DNA of 60,000 nucleotides, from the NCBI GenBank assembly GCA_014529385.2, contig CM043966.1, positions 105,856,087-105,916,086 on the forward strand, in the 5' to 3' direction. This DNA is from Adiantum capillus-veneris. Taxonomy: Eukaryota; Streptophyta; Polypodiopsida; Polypodiales; Pteridaceae. Positions 36,641 through 47,862 of the stretch are shown here, piece after piece. The translations under genes and the position numbers were made by a program. Position 1 is the stretch's first letter; the number at the start of each line of letters is the position of its first letter. The notes under the pieces were generated by a model. It was given only the letters and a program-made list of their open reading frames with translations, was not told the DNA's origin and searched no databases.

Positions 36641-37203
36641 TGTTTCACATTTGCAAAACGTCCCTCACCTAATTGGGGTGATTGCAAGTGAAAGATAGAA
36701 TGCTCCCCAAGTAAGTGTAGGACAAGAGGACACATCGTATCATCTAGGTGTACAGATAAGGACTGAGCACCTGATGGAGGAGATATATCCTCTTCTATCC
36801 TAGGATGTTTTGAAGAGCCTTCAATCTTATCTTTGCTCTTCAATTCTGAATGTAGTTGTGCTACAAGCTGCATTTACTCTTTGATTCCAGGTTTGTTTGG
36901 ATTTTTGGATGAACCATACTTTTAAAACTTCTAGTGACCTAGCCTAATAGTTTCTTTATTGTGTTATGCTTCACTCCATTAGTGCGTAGAGCTGGGTCAA
37001 ACAAAAATGGGAATGCACTGCTCGGATTCATCCAACACTGTTCCACAAGTTCAATCACAAAGTCATCGAACTTTGCCTGCAGTGGATCAAATGCTCGTCG
37101 CAAATGATTGTCTAAAGCTCCATAGAGAGACAAAACCAGAGCATCACTAATGATTTTGCGATGCTGACGCGTTAACTTTGTCTCTACCATGATTGCTTGA
37201 AAA
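36540..37203 (-). pseudogene. Unrecognised two-exon-like coding sequence
   Basis: From about 37,190 the minus strand has a clean open stretch (MVETKLTRQHRKIISDALVL, ... LVEQCWMNPSSAFPFLFD) to about 36,942. A second coding-like stretch at about 36,910-36,560 (KIEGSSKHPRIEEDISPPSG, VSVAHPLFKDPVYAAKIYKD) contains one in-frame TAA near 36,871. Composition suggests real protein, possibly spliced. I do not recognise the family. It lies between the BED exon, reading the other way, and an LTR end at 37,368, and may belong to the same element as the BED exon. Confidence 0.4.
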
Positions 37204-37367
37204 TACATGAGGCAAATATAATTAAGGTAAATCTATAATAGATAAAAATTTGACATTTATCATTGTAAATAATTCTAAACAAAAACATCTCACGGACAAT
37301 AATAACCTTTAGTAATGAAAGATCTAAAGATTTCATGCACCATAATAACAATAGTAATGAAAGATGC

Positions 37368-39196
37368 TGGAGAGGGGAAATAGGGAACACACCCAGCACA
37401 CAAAATGTTTGCCTCTCTATAGCCCAGGGATTCCACAACACCCCTAACCTCTCTAATAACACCTTCAAATTGGCTAATTGGCACTAACAACTCCACTTTA
37501 GCATGCAGAACAACTATCTCACACCTTGCAAAAAACACCTTACAGCACAAACGCACCTGCGCTGCTCAACTCACCCTTTTCGACTCACAAGACACTCCAA
37601 TTCTTCCCCCTTTGTAACACCCTTCAAGTTGCAGGCAAACCCTCTGCAAGTAGTACTAGCAAGTACACAAAGAGTGAGAGAAAAGGAGGGGGATGGGGAG
37701 AAGCAACACAAGAAGTAGGGGCAAAGGTTTGGTAGTATTGCATAGGAAGACAATACAATCAAGTATGCAACTTCAATGGAAAGCTTGCAATACACAGGCT
37801 TGAAAACCTCCAATAACTCTCTCTGGCAAGAAAGCCCTCAAAAAATCACTTCTATGCCCTTTTATAATGCTTGGCTAAGGCTAAAAAAGAAAAAACAAGG
37901 AGCTAACAAGCTCGTACAATTAACTGAAGCTTCCTTTAGAATTTTTCTTGCATGACCACCACTTAGCACACTTGGTATTTTGGTATCTGCATGGTGCAAA
38001 CCTCTTGACTCCTCATCCTCTCAATTTGGCCTCCTTTGCATTTGCACTTGCATTATGGTCTCCTCGCGGATGGGTTGCTTCTTTCTCTTCATTTGCTCCC
38101 TTTTTGTCCGGCCTTTGGGCTCCCTCTCTCTCTTTCCTCCTCACTACCCATGAGATCCTCCCCTTGACCGGCCTCGAGCTCACCTTCTCTTTTTCCCTCT
38201 CACCTCTTGCACTACCGTGGGACCCGTCCCCTCTACTAGCAATAGCGACATCGCTATTGGAGGGGGAGGGGGGGGAGGGGGGGGGGGGGGGGGGGCTCTC
38301 CCAAAACTTGGCCTCATGGTGTGCATTCACAAGCCCTTAAGGGCCGCCATGTCATTGCCTCGCCGAAGCCACCATCCACTCGCATCACGCCATTGGCGCA
38401 GGGCGCCAGTGCCCTTACTCTCCAAAAGCCGCCGTCTACTGAGCAGTGCCGTCGGTGGACCACACATGCAGCGCCCACGGGCGAGTGGCCATAGCCAAGG
38501 CACCACGAAGCTCCCCTCATGCTTCCACACAACACAATGGGCTTCACGCCCCATCCCATATAATGTGAGCGCGCGAGCCGTCTTTGCGCATGTGGGACTA
38601 CTCACTGCCACGTGGCATCCCTAGGCTCAAGCCACTCTTTGAACCCCTTGAAAAATCCAAAACCCATTTTGAAAAAAACTTTTATTTACCCAACTTGTCC
38701 TGCCTACTAGTTGCCGCCTGCCAATCCGATCGCCAAGCCTCAAAACCCGGCCACAACCTCACTTGTATGACTCCGACTTCCACCCCACCTTGCCACACTT
38801 CTCAATTCCCCGAGCCCTTGAACCGAGGCCGCAAAAACTATCAAAGCATCTGCAAGCAATGCCGAATAAGTGCACCCAATCTTCAAACTTCCATATCTTT
38901 TTGTTCTGGGCTCCGTTTGACGTGGAATTCCTGCTAACTCCGTATGATGCATATCCTGCTCTAGAACCTTGCTACAACTCAAAAGATGCCACATTGCACG
39001 ATTCCCCATGTGGTTAGGTAGACACCAACCTAGCCCCCAACAAAACTTCAATTGGCCATAACTTCCTATCCGTGGCTCCTATTTGCAACCTGAAAAGATG
39101 GGTAGGCTACGTAATTCGAGCACTACAAACTTGTACCCTGACTTCCACTTGGACCACCTGTCCCCAGCTTCCCTATCCGGCAAGAATCTGCAACAC
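37368..39196 (-). repeat. Gypsy LTR, distal part (split by the large DNA transposon)
   Basis: This is read as the larger part of an LTR whose start lies at 59,761 on the minus strand. It ends CCCCTCTCCA at 37,368, like the LTR at 16,261. With 59,450-59,761 the total is about 2.14 kb, close to the 2.27 kb of that LTR. It holds a poly-G run near 38,278-38,296. ORFs in it (for example 37,948-38,340) are not supported as genes. Confidence 0.5.
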
Positions 39197-39229
39197 ACAT
39201 TAGGAGAAAGTTGGACTCACTTTTGGGCC
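39197..39229 (+). repeat. Left terminal inverted repeat (33 bp)
   Basis: It starts ACATTAGGAGAAAGTTGG and ends ACTTTTGGGCC. It is identical over 33 bases to the reverse complement of 59,417-59,449. The next outward base differs (C versus A), and so does the next inward base. Confidence 0.85.
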
Positions 39230-39273
39230 CTGTAAGAAGTGCCATGTCGGCTTAGAGAGAGAAAATGAAAATG

Positions 39274-39545
39274 TTAACTTGTGCATTTTATGTGATACTT
39301 TTCTACGCAACAATAAGCCAAAATGACATTCTTTGGTAGGTAGCCGCCGTCTTTATCATACTTATCCTTCGTTCTCTTGTCAAGAATCCAACTAACCGTA
39401 TGACTAATGATTTGAAATGCCAACTTACAAGCGTTCCCTCCAGAAACATAAGCCACACGAACTCTATCAACTCTAAACTTGAGAATATGGCTTTCCCTCC
39501 CAAAACCTGAGATATTTCTCCGTCTTCTTCTCTATCAACTCTAGG
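39274..39545 (-). other. Minus-strand open stretch between TIR and transposase gene
   Basis: About 85 codons are open on the minus strand, with protein-like composition (VAYVSGGNACKLAFQIISHT, then GGYLPKNVILAYCC). It runs divergently from the gene starting at 39,547 and ends about 45 bp from the TIR. It may be a remnant of a further gene or a chance ORF. I do not recognise it. Confidence 0.25.
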
Positions 39546-39546
39546 A

Positions 39547-42281
39547 ATGGAGAACGCATCTTTTCTTGATGAAAACACTAATTTTAACTTACTATCCTCG
39601 GCCCCTTCATCTTTAACACTTACCCAAAGAAAGAACACACATCATCTTCATGTTGATGTATTGCAAGAGTACGCACCATTGCAGAAACGTAGGAGGGAGT
39701 CTTTCTTATCTCAACGGGAGAAAGAACTTAGAAGGACAAACAAGGAACATCATTTGGATTTGTGGACCGATGGGTCTATTTATCCAAAGGATCCTATGAC
39801 AAATGCGCCAACTCCCTTTGCTAATATCACTAACCTCTTACATTTCACAGGCGATGGCAAGGATGGGCTATTGGGATACACCGAACATTTGGAAATGAGA
39901 GGATTGAATGTGGAAAGGGAAAGAAACTTCTTGGCAATGGAGAACATGCAGCTGAAGAAACTTAATGAAGCATGCTCTCAAAAGATTTCATCAAGCAAAG
40001 AGACAATCCAAGGCCTTGAGAAGAAGATCACAAGTTTGCGAGATAAAGACACCGTGCTTGGTAGTCGGAAAAGAAAACGATATCTCTGCAACCTTGAGAA
40101 CATGAAGGTTGTTAGTGGTGGCCTGAAAAAACAAATACAAGCTTTAAGGTAACTCGAAGTTTGTTTCTTCAATGTGCTTCATTAAGAAGTGGATACACTT
40201 ACTTTCCTATACATGATCATAACGCATTGTGCTTTTTTGGCAGGTCTTTACTGCATCCAAACTCTAACGGTGCAAGCTTCAATGCCGAAGTGCATTACAG
40301 CCGTCTAGTTCCAAAAGAAGTAGTTGAAGAGATGATAACTCAGAAAAAATTTCGTAAGTTGAAAGGGAGGCTACTTACCTCCTTCATGAACGAGAATCAG
40401 CTAGAACCAATGGAAGTGTAAGAAATACTTGATGAGAGTGGCATCTCGCAGATGGGATACAAGGCACTCTTCAAAGCAATAGCTAAAAAATCTCAAAATA
40501 AACTACAGAGAGGATCATTGCTGCCAAATCCATCACATGTAAAGGCTTCTCGCCGGCACGTAAACGATGAGGTGTTTGAGAAATTGGGGTCACCATTCCA
40601 TATTGAAGCAACGTTCTTAGGCAAGGGCGGTAGAGAGGTACAGTTTAACGAGCACAACAACCTCTTCGTTGATCAACAACCTCTTCGTTGATCTTGAAGC
40701 ATTGCAAAGGTATGCAGTTCACTTCTTTGACATCAGTCGAGACGAGTGCAGTGGGGTTCTCAAGTTTGTTTTGAAGCTCGACGAGTGCGAGGTCCTGAAG
40801 AACAAGACGTTGGAGAGAGTCACCATTACCCTCATGAATAGAGCTCTGGATCCATCAATAACGAAAGAGGATCCACGATACTTCAGCGTGCAATCAGAAA
40901 ACAACATTCTATCTCTAGGATCATTTCAGGTATACTTCGGTCAATCTCTGATAACAAAAATATTGATTATTTGGTTGTTGATTTTGTGTTTTCATTTTTC
41001 AGTGCAGGTTGATGAGGAAAATTTTGAAATCCTCGATTGGGTTTTTAGTCAAACCCAAATTCCTTCTATCATCAGTGACCAAAGAAACGGAGCCGTTCTT
41101 TCAGTGGAAGGATTTGGCGACTACACAGTGGAATGGCACATGGCAGGTGACTTAAAGACTCTTAAGTGTATGTACAACATAACAAACGGAGCAGCTGTGG
41201 CAAATCCATGCAAATATTGCATGGCTGATGCACAATCACTTGAGAGTGTGCAATGGATTAGAGCTCCCAACAGACATCTTCAAGATAAAACTTTTAAACC
41301 AGTCCTTGATATTCCTCTGAGTAGAGTTCACGTCTGTACACTTCATGCACTCTGTCGAATAATTGAAAAGGTGGTTCATTTGTACATATGTTTTGCATGG
41401 ACATTAAAGCCAGAGAGTGAGTCGAAAAGAGTGATCAAAGCATTAGAGGGAGTTCTCTTGGACATTGGTTTGCATGGAGACAATGTCAAAATCGAAGAGG
41501 ACCCTAAGATGTCTCAAAGTCGGTACAAGGTACCAAGGAAAGCATCAATAGGCGGAGTGAAGGCAAGAAGGTTTCTTGGGTTTAGCCTCAAAGATTTAGA
41601 TAGAGAAGAAAGGAGGATCCTGTTCAACAAATGGAAACAGTTACATAAAGTGGTTAAAGACAATGCTGGTGGTGGGGCAATCCAGAATCACAAAGCGAAC
41701 GTGTGGAAATCACTAGATAAAATTTTCCACTACCTTGAGCAACATTCTTGGGACCAAAGTAAGCTCACATCATTTCAAGCAGCCTTGCTGGATTGGAAAA
41801 AGGCTTACCTTACAGGGTGGGGTGGGCAACATATCACACATTACATGGTAGGTTGGCATTCTACGTATACAAAACAAAATTTTAAATTGTACTCAACTGA
41901 CCATTTTGTTTTATTTCAATGCAGCAAATATTGTTCAACCATGGTCCATATTTTTCCAAGACATACGGTTCACTATCAATATGGTCCACACAAGGCATGG
42001 AAAAAACCCACTACATGGCAAGAACAGGTTATTTTAAGCACACTCGGCATGAAGGAGGAAAAGAAAAGGCCAATAGCCTATTAGAGTTACACCAATGGAC
42101 TTATAGACGACTAATTCATAGAGCAAGGCAGAAGGAACTTCTTAAGAGTTCAGAAATCACACGGTCTTTACAACACATCCGCAAAGAGAAGAAACAGATG
42201 GCTTGGGGAGCATCAAATGCGGCGGAACGCCATGCGAGGTGGTGTCGGTCACGAGTCAGGAGCGGGAGAAGATGGACCTGA
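39547..42281 (+). pseudogene. Candidate DDE transposase of the large DNA transposon
   Basis: Four exons are proposed with GT/AG introns: 39,547-40,148; 40,244-40,929; 41,008-41,847; 41,925-42,281. The N-terminal exon is a charged coiled coil (NVERERNFLAMENMQLKK) with basic KRKR. The central part has MAGDLKTLKCMYNI, a Cys pair (NPCKYCMAD) and DIPLSRVHVCTLHALCRI. The last exon has WSTQGMEKTHYMARTGYF and HTRHEGG. From memory this layout resembles uncharacterised transposon proteins of animals and fungi with a GDxK...CxxC...GxE plan; GD and GME would be candidate catalytic acids. Two breaks: an in-frame TAA at 40,419, and a 19-bp tandem duplication (40,656-40,674 and 40,675-40,693) that shifts the frame. 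A real superfamily assignment needs profile searches. Confidence 0.6.
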
Positions 42282-44051
42282 GCCCGTCGTTTTTATCCTC
42301 TTCGATGCACCTCCTTCCTCCTCACTTTGTACCTCTTTGATGTGCAAGCTCTGTAGATGAGCTCTTTCCTCTGTTGATGGCAGCATCCCTACGGGCATCA
42401 TGCGTCTTCTTTCCCTCAGAAATAGCCACTTATTGTATGGATCTAATCCTTCCGGGTCTTCAACCTCTGCAGCCAGAGCCTGAGCTGTGTAGGACATGAA
42501 ATATGCGGCTCTAAGTGCCTTGCACCCATACCCAATGCCAAATACACATAGAGCAAACTGTTTTTCAATCAGAATTACTCTTTCTGCGTTTAGTGGGAGG
42601 GGGTGCCCACCACACAATCTTGTAATAGCTTTCATTGCAAACAGAGAGAACTTTGCATTTTCATCGGAATATTCCTTGTGGTATATTATGATCTACATAA
42701 TAATTGCAATCAATTTATTAGCCGTGAGTGAGATGAGTACAATTGTCAAGTACTTGAATTTATTCTACAAACCTTTTTGTGGTTGAAATGCCTGATGTAG
42801 TGAGACAACGCTGCATCCTTGCCTTGGACTCCAGTGACAAGCCCTTGGCATGAGCCTCCTGCTCTTCTAAGGAAACTATCGTCATACACTAGCACCTGGC
42901 AGCAAAAAAAAATGTTCATGATATTTTATCACTCAGCCATCTCTAATACTATATGAATGCTCGACAAAAGTTACCATCTGATTCTCGTCCATTTCCAGCA
43001 TCGACCTCCCCCATAAGTGAATAGACTGAGTATTCATTACATGATCTTCTGGTGCCACCTGTCTACCCATGTTTTCCAAGCCGAGTTGTTTTGTTGTCAA
43101 TTCAAACTGCTCATCTGTTGGCAAATCAGCCTCTCCGGACTTCGCCTCATTGAACGTATCTTTAATCAGTTGCGACCCTCAAGTGAACTGTGAGTCACTC
43201 ACAGCTGTGTCAGCAATAAGATATTGGTCCACTGCATCATCGTGCACAAACCCCATGTCTGCCTCACAAAAATTTGCAATTGCCGCTAGGCAGTAGTCCT
43301 CCCATATATTGAGCTCATGCATGATATCTATGAGTAGAATATAGTGGGTGTCGCCCACCATAGCAAAGATGGGAGCACAATTGAGAGGCAAAGTCGCTTC
43401 CATACTTGGGCTTTCTTGCCTGCACCCTATTGCTGCATCCGCAAGAGAAACAAGAGTTAAGCCCGCATCAAAGGTTTCCTTTAGTACCTCTTCCCGCTCT
43501 TCTTTTGGATTGAATTGCACCTCCACATCCTCTACCTCTTCCTCCGGCGCCAATGGACAACTACCGAAAGTTGTTGACTGCGAAGTCTCTGACTCGCCAT
43601 CCGTCTGCAAGTATAAGTAACAGACAAACCCATGGTAGAATTCCAATAAGCGACATTTTTTTAAGTGCTTCATACACCTGTCTTGTACAAGTAGTGCATT
43701 GGAGGGACACTTTTCAAGACAGCGATTCAGTCTCCTTGAAGCACTCTTGTCAGGGTCAAGGTCGGCAGGGTGCACATATCTCATGCCATCAGCTGTCATG
43801 GAATTGTCACAAGTGACTGCCTCATACTGTTGCAAATGGTTTTTTAGGTACTCAAAGGAGTAATCTATAATCCTCTGTATAGAAAACTCTGCATTGAACA
43901 TTCCTGATAGTTCTGGTGCACGGTGATGAGCTCGGGCGTTATATAAGAATGTGAATAGTTTTTCTTTACATGTATCCTCGCTCATGTCTGTCTCGAGGAC
44001 TATGATCCCCATGACTGAAAGAAAAAGCAAGCCAAAACTATTTGGTGTCAT
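42249..44051 (-). pseudogene. Unknown transposon gene B (three or more exons)
   Basis: Proposed minus-strand exons are about 44,051-42,976, 42,895-42,773 and 42,692-42,249, all with GT/AG borders and in phase. Exon 2 reads VLVYDDSFLRRAGGSCQGLV and exon 3 GVGIGYGCKALRAAYF-like sequence followed by a Ser/Pro-rich tail. The first exon has a Cys-containing helical part (RRLNRCLEKCPSNALLVQD) and an acidic part (APEEEVEDVEVQ). One in-frame TGA at 43,179 breaks it. A good acceptor (TTTTTCTTTCAG) near 44,010 suggests a further 5' exon. It is convergent with the transposase gene, overlapping its end by about 30 bp. I do not recognise the family. Confidence 0.5.
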
Positions 44052-44141
44052 AACAAAGCGAATTTTGGGCCTCGAGTACCCCTCAATGTCCTATTTTGCC
44101 TGGTTCAAACCCGTGCGCTCATGTCATAAGACGTGACATTA

Positions 44142-44440
44142 GTTGAGTCAGAACCAAGCGAGTAGGGTACCCAAGAATTTCCGAAGGACCCTCTTCGCTT
44201 GGTTCTGTCCCATGTGCTAAAGTCATAAGAGTTGACGTTAGTTGAGTCAGAACCAAGCGAGTAGGGCTCCCAAGAACTTCCGAAGAACTATATTCGCTTG
44301 GTTATGTCCCGTGCGCTAATGTCATATCAACGGGTTATGTCCCGTGCGTTAATGTCATAAGTGGTGACATTAGTTGAGTCAGTACCAAGCAAGTAGGGCC
44401 CCCAAGAATCTCCGAAGGGTTCTATTTGCTTGGTTCTGTC
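44142..44440. repeat. Hairpin cluster 1 (three copies)
   Basis: Three inverted repeats, each with arms GTCAGAACCAAGCGAGTAGG and CTTCGCTTGGTTCTG-like sequence, lie at about 44,142-44,207, 44,241-44,306 and 44,372-44,440. They are separated by copies of GTGCGCTAATGTCATAA. The cluster lies just upstream of gene B. Confidence 0.85.
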
Positions 44441-44874
44441 TTGTGGAATTCGGAACAGGTGGATAAGAACAGAGCATATTATGTTTTTTTTTTACCATAA
44501 GCGTGAGTTAATAAATTACGAGAGTAAAAAAAAATTTACAAGAGGGGTAGCTACACACGATTGCTGCATGACAATGATAGATTTATAGTTCACATAAGGA
44601 GTAATTATTCCAACCATGAATGCGATACAGTCACCACATAAGGAGTAATTATTCCAACCATGCATGCGTTTTTACCCTAACGCAGTGGCTTCGGTGCGCA
44701 CACAGTTAACAACACACAGGAAGGGGAGAGGTAGAGAGAAAGAACCTATCTCTGCAATATCCAATGGTGCCGAGTTGGATGGTGATGTCGCAGGCCACCG
44801 ACAGCAAGAACCAGTAGGGGGGCGATGGCGATGGCGACGTGGCAGCAAAGGACTCGACCCAGTGGAGGTCACTC

Positions 44875-45150
44875 AACGCAGGATCACAAGAGCTGGGCAA
44901 GGGGAAGAGCACAAAAAATGAAAAGGCGATGGCGAATGCAAGGGCGATCAGCGTCTGACTCTAAACGCAGGATCATGAGAGATGGCCAAGGGGAAAGACG
45001 CAGAAAAGGCAAAGGCGATGGCGAATGCAAGGCTGATTGGCATTTGACTCTAAACGCAGGATCACGAGAGCTGGCCAAGGGGATGGGCGCAGAAAAGGCA
45101 AAGGCACGAGAGCTGGCCAGGCAGAAGGTGTGAGATGGAGATGGAGATGG
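44875..45150. repeat. 89-bp tandem repeat, three copies
   Basis: The word AACGCAGGATCA begins at 44,875, 44,964 and 45,053, exactly 89 bp apart. It is followed each time by GAGAGCTGGCCAAGGGGA-like sequence and then by AAGGCGATGGCGAATGCAAG. The stretch is GC-rich compared with its surroundings and partly open in several frames on both strands. I do not call it a gene. Confidence 0.85.
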
Positions 45151-45578
45151 CGACTGCAAGGGCGATTGGCGTCTGTCTGACCCTTAACAGTCACTCAAAA
45201 AGGCACGTGGGCTGCGCTCTCAAGGACAACCATTATTAAATGGTCTCAGATTCCCATGCAGTACGATTTACCAACCGCAATCTCGCGCATAAGTGAAGTT
45301 GTCACCCTACCCGAGGTAAGAATTCTAAGTTGAGGCATTACCCCCGCCAAACATGTCAAGTTTCAACTATTCTGCCTCTTTTCGCGTCCTCTACTGCGCA
45401 TCATTCTAATTAACTCTACCCCCATCGACACCACGCGGTAAGCAAACTCCATCACCTCTTACTCTCGCTCATCCTCCTTCTCTTACTCTTGTTCTGCAGT
45501 ACTTTAGTGACGTGGAACTCTACACACAGTGAAGAGGTATGCTACTTACTACCCTTCTGTGCACTTGTATTTTGTGTA

Positions 45579-46199
45579 GTTGGTCAGTACCAAGCGAATA
45601 AGGTAAGGTCACTTAGTCCGAAGAGCCCTATTTGCTTGGTACTGACCAAAAGAAAAGTTTAGTGATGTCTGCTAGTACAGAGGTAGATACTAAGCAAATA
45701 AGGGGAAGGTAACCCCTGCTTGTTGCGGATTTAGGGTTTTCCTTTCCAAATATGCCTTTAGATTTCGGTCCCGTGCGCTATAATTTGCTATAGTTGGTCA
45801 GTACCAAGCGAATAAGGTAAGGTCACTTAGTCCGAAGTGCCCTATTCGCTTGGTCCTGACCAAAAGAAAAGTTAAGTGATGTTTGCTAGTACAGAGGTCA
45901 ATATTAAGCAAATAAGGGAAAGGTAACCCCTGCTTGTTGCAGATTTAGGATTTTCCTTGTGAAATATGCCTTTTGATTTAGGTCCCGTGCCCTTTAATTT
46001 GCTGTAGTTGGTCAGTACCAAGCGAATACGGTAAGGTCACCTGGTCCGAAGTGCCCTATTCGCTTGGTACTGACCAAAAGAAAAGTTAAGTGATGTCTGC
46101 TAGTACAGAGGTCAATATTAAGCAAATAAGGGGAAGGTAACCCTTGCTTGTTGCGGATATAGGGCTTTCTTTTGCAAAATACGCCTTTTGATTTAATAA
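45579..46199. repeat. Hairpin cluster 2: 214-bp tandem repeat, three copies
   Basis: Copies start at 45,579, 45,793 and 46,007 (GTTGGTCAGTACCAAGCGAA), exactly 214 bp apart; the third is cut short near 46,199. Each copy opens with a hairpin of about 70 bp, arms TTGGTCAGTACCAAGCGAAT and ATTCGCTTGGTACTGACCAA. The cluster lies between gene B and gene C. Confidence 0.9.
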
Positions 46200-46302
46200 G
46201 AAAGAAACAAAATTACAACTGAACACCGGGTTTGAGTTAGAAAACACTTCAGACTTTACAAAGAGTGGCCTATTAATTTCCGGGGGGTTTAGGGTTTAGG
46301 GT

Positions 46303-46783
46303 TCACAGCCAGCTTATCTCTTCGCAAAGCATGTTTGCAAAGTTAATGGCCTCCTCATATTTACTGGCTAGCTCAAGCACTTCATCCTTCATTTCCTGAA
46401 GCCAATTAATGATTTCCTCCATAGAGCCATTATCGACGAGCAATCGCTGCATGTCTTCAGGCCTTCTTGCTTCCAGAGAGTTTTTAAGGATTGAGACCCT
46501 CTGCCTCACGATCATCATTTGCTGCAGCTTCAGGCTAGCATCCTGCACAGAGCATTTAGCAAGTAAGCTCTTCAAACTACGAGCTTGGAAATTGGGAGCG
46601 GAAAGAAAATAATTACCAACAACTTACCTCGAGAATAGACTCCCGTGTTGACAGCAACCACTCCCGAGCTGTGTCGGACGAGAACACTAAAGGTAACATC
46701 GGGGGAGGTCCAAGGGGGGACCTCATGAGGAGGGCCCGGATGCGGTGTTGCTGGCACTGCGGGAGTATACCTTGGAAAGGCAT
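46303..46783 (-). CDS. Small coiled-coil protein of the large transposon (gene C)
   Basis: Two minus-strand exons, 46,783-46,628 and 46,542-46,303, join across an 85-bp intron (CTCGAG|GTAAGT ... TGTGCAG|GATGCT). The ATG at 46,783 opens a frame of about 130 residues with no break. After a Pro-rich start (RSPLGPPPMLPLVF) the product is almost all helix with heptad character (DTAREWLLSTRESILE, EDMQRLLVDNGSMEEIINWL, EVLELASKYEEAINFANML). It has no catalytic motif and may be an oligomerising or accessory protein. It is the only gene of this element that looks intact. It lies between hairpin clusters 2 and 3. Confidence 0.55.
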
Positions 46784-47085
46784 CGCCACTATCCTAAGCT
46801 TCTTTTAGTTGTTCTGCGAAACCCTGAGGGAGGTTCTGAAACAACTGCTTCTTAAATAGACTTTCAAACAAGCCTTAAAAGCAGAGCCTGGGCATGAGGT
46901 TTTATGAGAGGGTGGTACTGCCATGAGGTTTCATGAGAGGTGGACGTGGGAGAGAGAATCAATGTTATCATCCCCCCGATATTAGGGGAGGTGATCGGAC
47001 GGAACGACATGACATTTAGAACCGCATTGATTTAAGATCTCCTTCACATTTCTTGTAAACCTGTTCGCTTGCTTGTACACTTTTT

Positions 47086-47366
47086 GAGGTCACCACTCAG
47101 CGAATAAGGTAATTTTTTGTAGGGGCTGCAAACCTGTTCGCCTGGTAGTGATCCCAAAAAATGTAAGTGATATCTACTATTACTATTTCTGAAGTCACTA
47201 CAGAGCGAATAAGGCAAGGCAAACTGTTTCCTATGCACCTATTCGCTTGGTAGTGACCTCAGAACATATAGGTCATGTCTAACATTACTATTTTCTAAGG
47301 TCACTACCGAGCGAATAAGGCAAGGCAATTCTTTCCTATCCATCTTTTCGCTTGGTACTGACCTTT
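47086..47366. repeat. Hairpin cluster 3 (three copies, ~105-bp period)
   Basis: Left arms (GAGGTCACC..AGCGAATAAGG and variants) start at 47,086, 47,191 and 47,297. Right arms (CTATTCGCTTGGTAGTGACC and variants) end near 47,154, 47,262 and 47,366. The cluster ends about 60 bp upstream of the H3-like start codon at 47,428, the promoter position of that gene. Confidence 0.85.
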
Positions 47367-47427
47367 CCTTAAACCTGAAGTCCCTTGTGCTAACAAATGA
47401 ATTGTCTTTTGGTGTTAATTTGTAGAG

Positions 47428-47862
47428 ATGCCTCGTGTTAAGGCCTGCGCTAGGAGGGCAACAGGTGAATCTTTGAATGCTCAAGCAAGAAGACGCCGAT
47501 ATGAGGCGCACAGAGGTGTACTACAAGAGCTACACAGGATAGAGCGACACGTTCAACCTGCTATTCCACGTCTCCCTTTCCAGCGAGTAGTGCGGGAGAT
47601 TTGCGAGCAGTGGAGAGTTGGCATGCGATGGGCCAACAATGCACTCCTCTGCCTTCAAGAAATTGCTGAGGAATACCTCGTGGAATTCTTCAGTGATGGA
47701 TATATCTGGCTGCCCATGCACACCGGGTCACTATCATGCCGCGGGATTTTAATACTCTTTGTAGGCTTCGTTTCCGCTACGATGGGCTGCTTCAACCAGT
47801 ACTAATCGGGGATAGTAGAACCATGGATATTCTCAACATCCCCCCTCTCCATCCTCGTGCAT
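47428..47862 (+). other. Histone H3-like domain of gene D
   Basis: The alignment with canonical H3 needs no gap from the RY(E/F) residues before the alpha-N helix through loop 1, which has the canonical length and not the longer loop of many CENH3 proteins. A one-base frameshift at about 47,703-47,712 separates YLVEFFSDGYI from the last part (LAAHAHRVTIMPRDFNTL). The family ends soon after this region, but here about 28 further residues precede a TGA. It may have been a real C-terminal extension leading into the linker if that TGA is a later mutation. Confidence 0.8.

Noticed and set aside
37948-39051. Several ORFs over 100 residues on both strands, GC-rich
   Set aside because: They overlap each other on both strands, include a poly-G run, and lie inside a proposed LTR. 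No motif is seen.
44664-45194. Overlapping ORFs of 60-100 residues on both strands
   Set aside because: They come from the 89-bp tandem repeat and have repeated, biased composition. I could not support one strand over the other.
47428-47805. H3-like domain read as a centromeric (CENH3) histone
   Set aside because: Loop 1 has canonical H3 length and lacks the extra residues typical of plant CENH3, and the tail start resembles canonical H3. A transposon-borne divergent H3 fits better.
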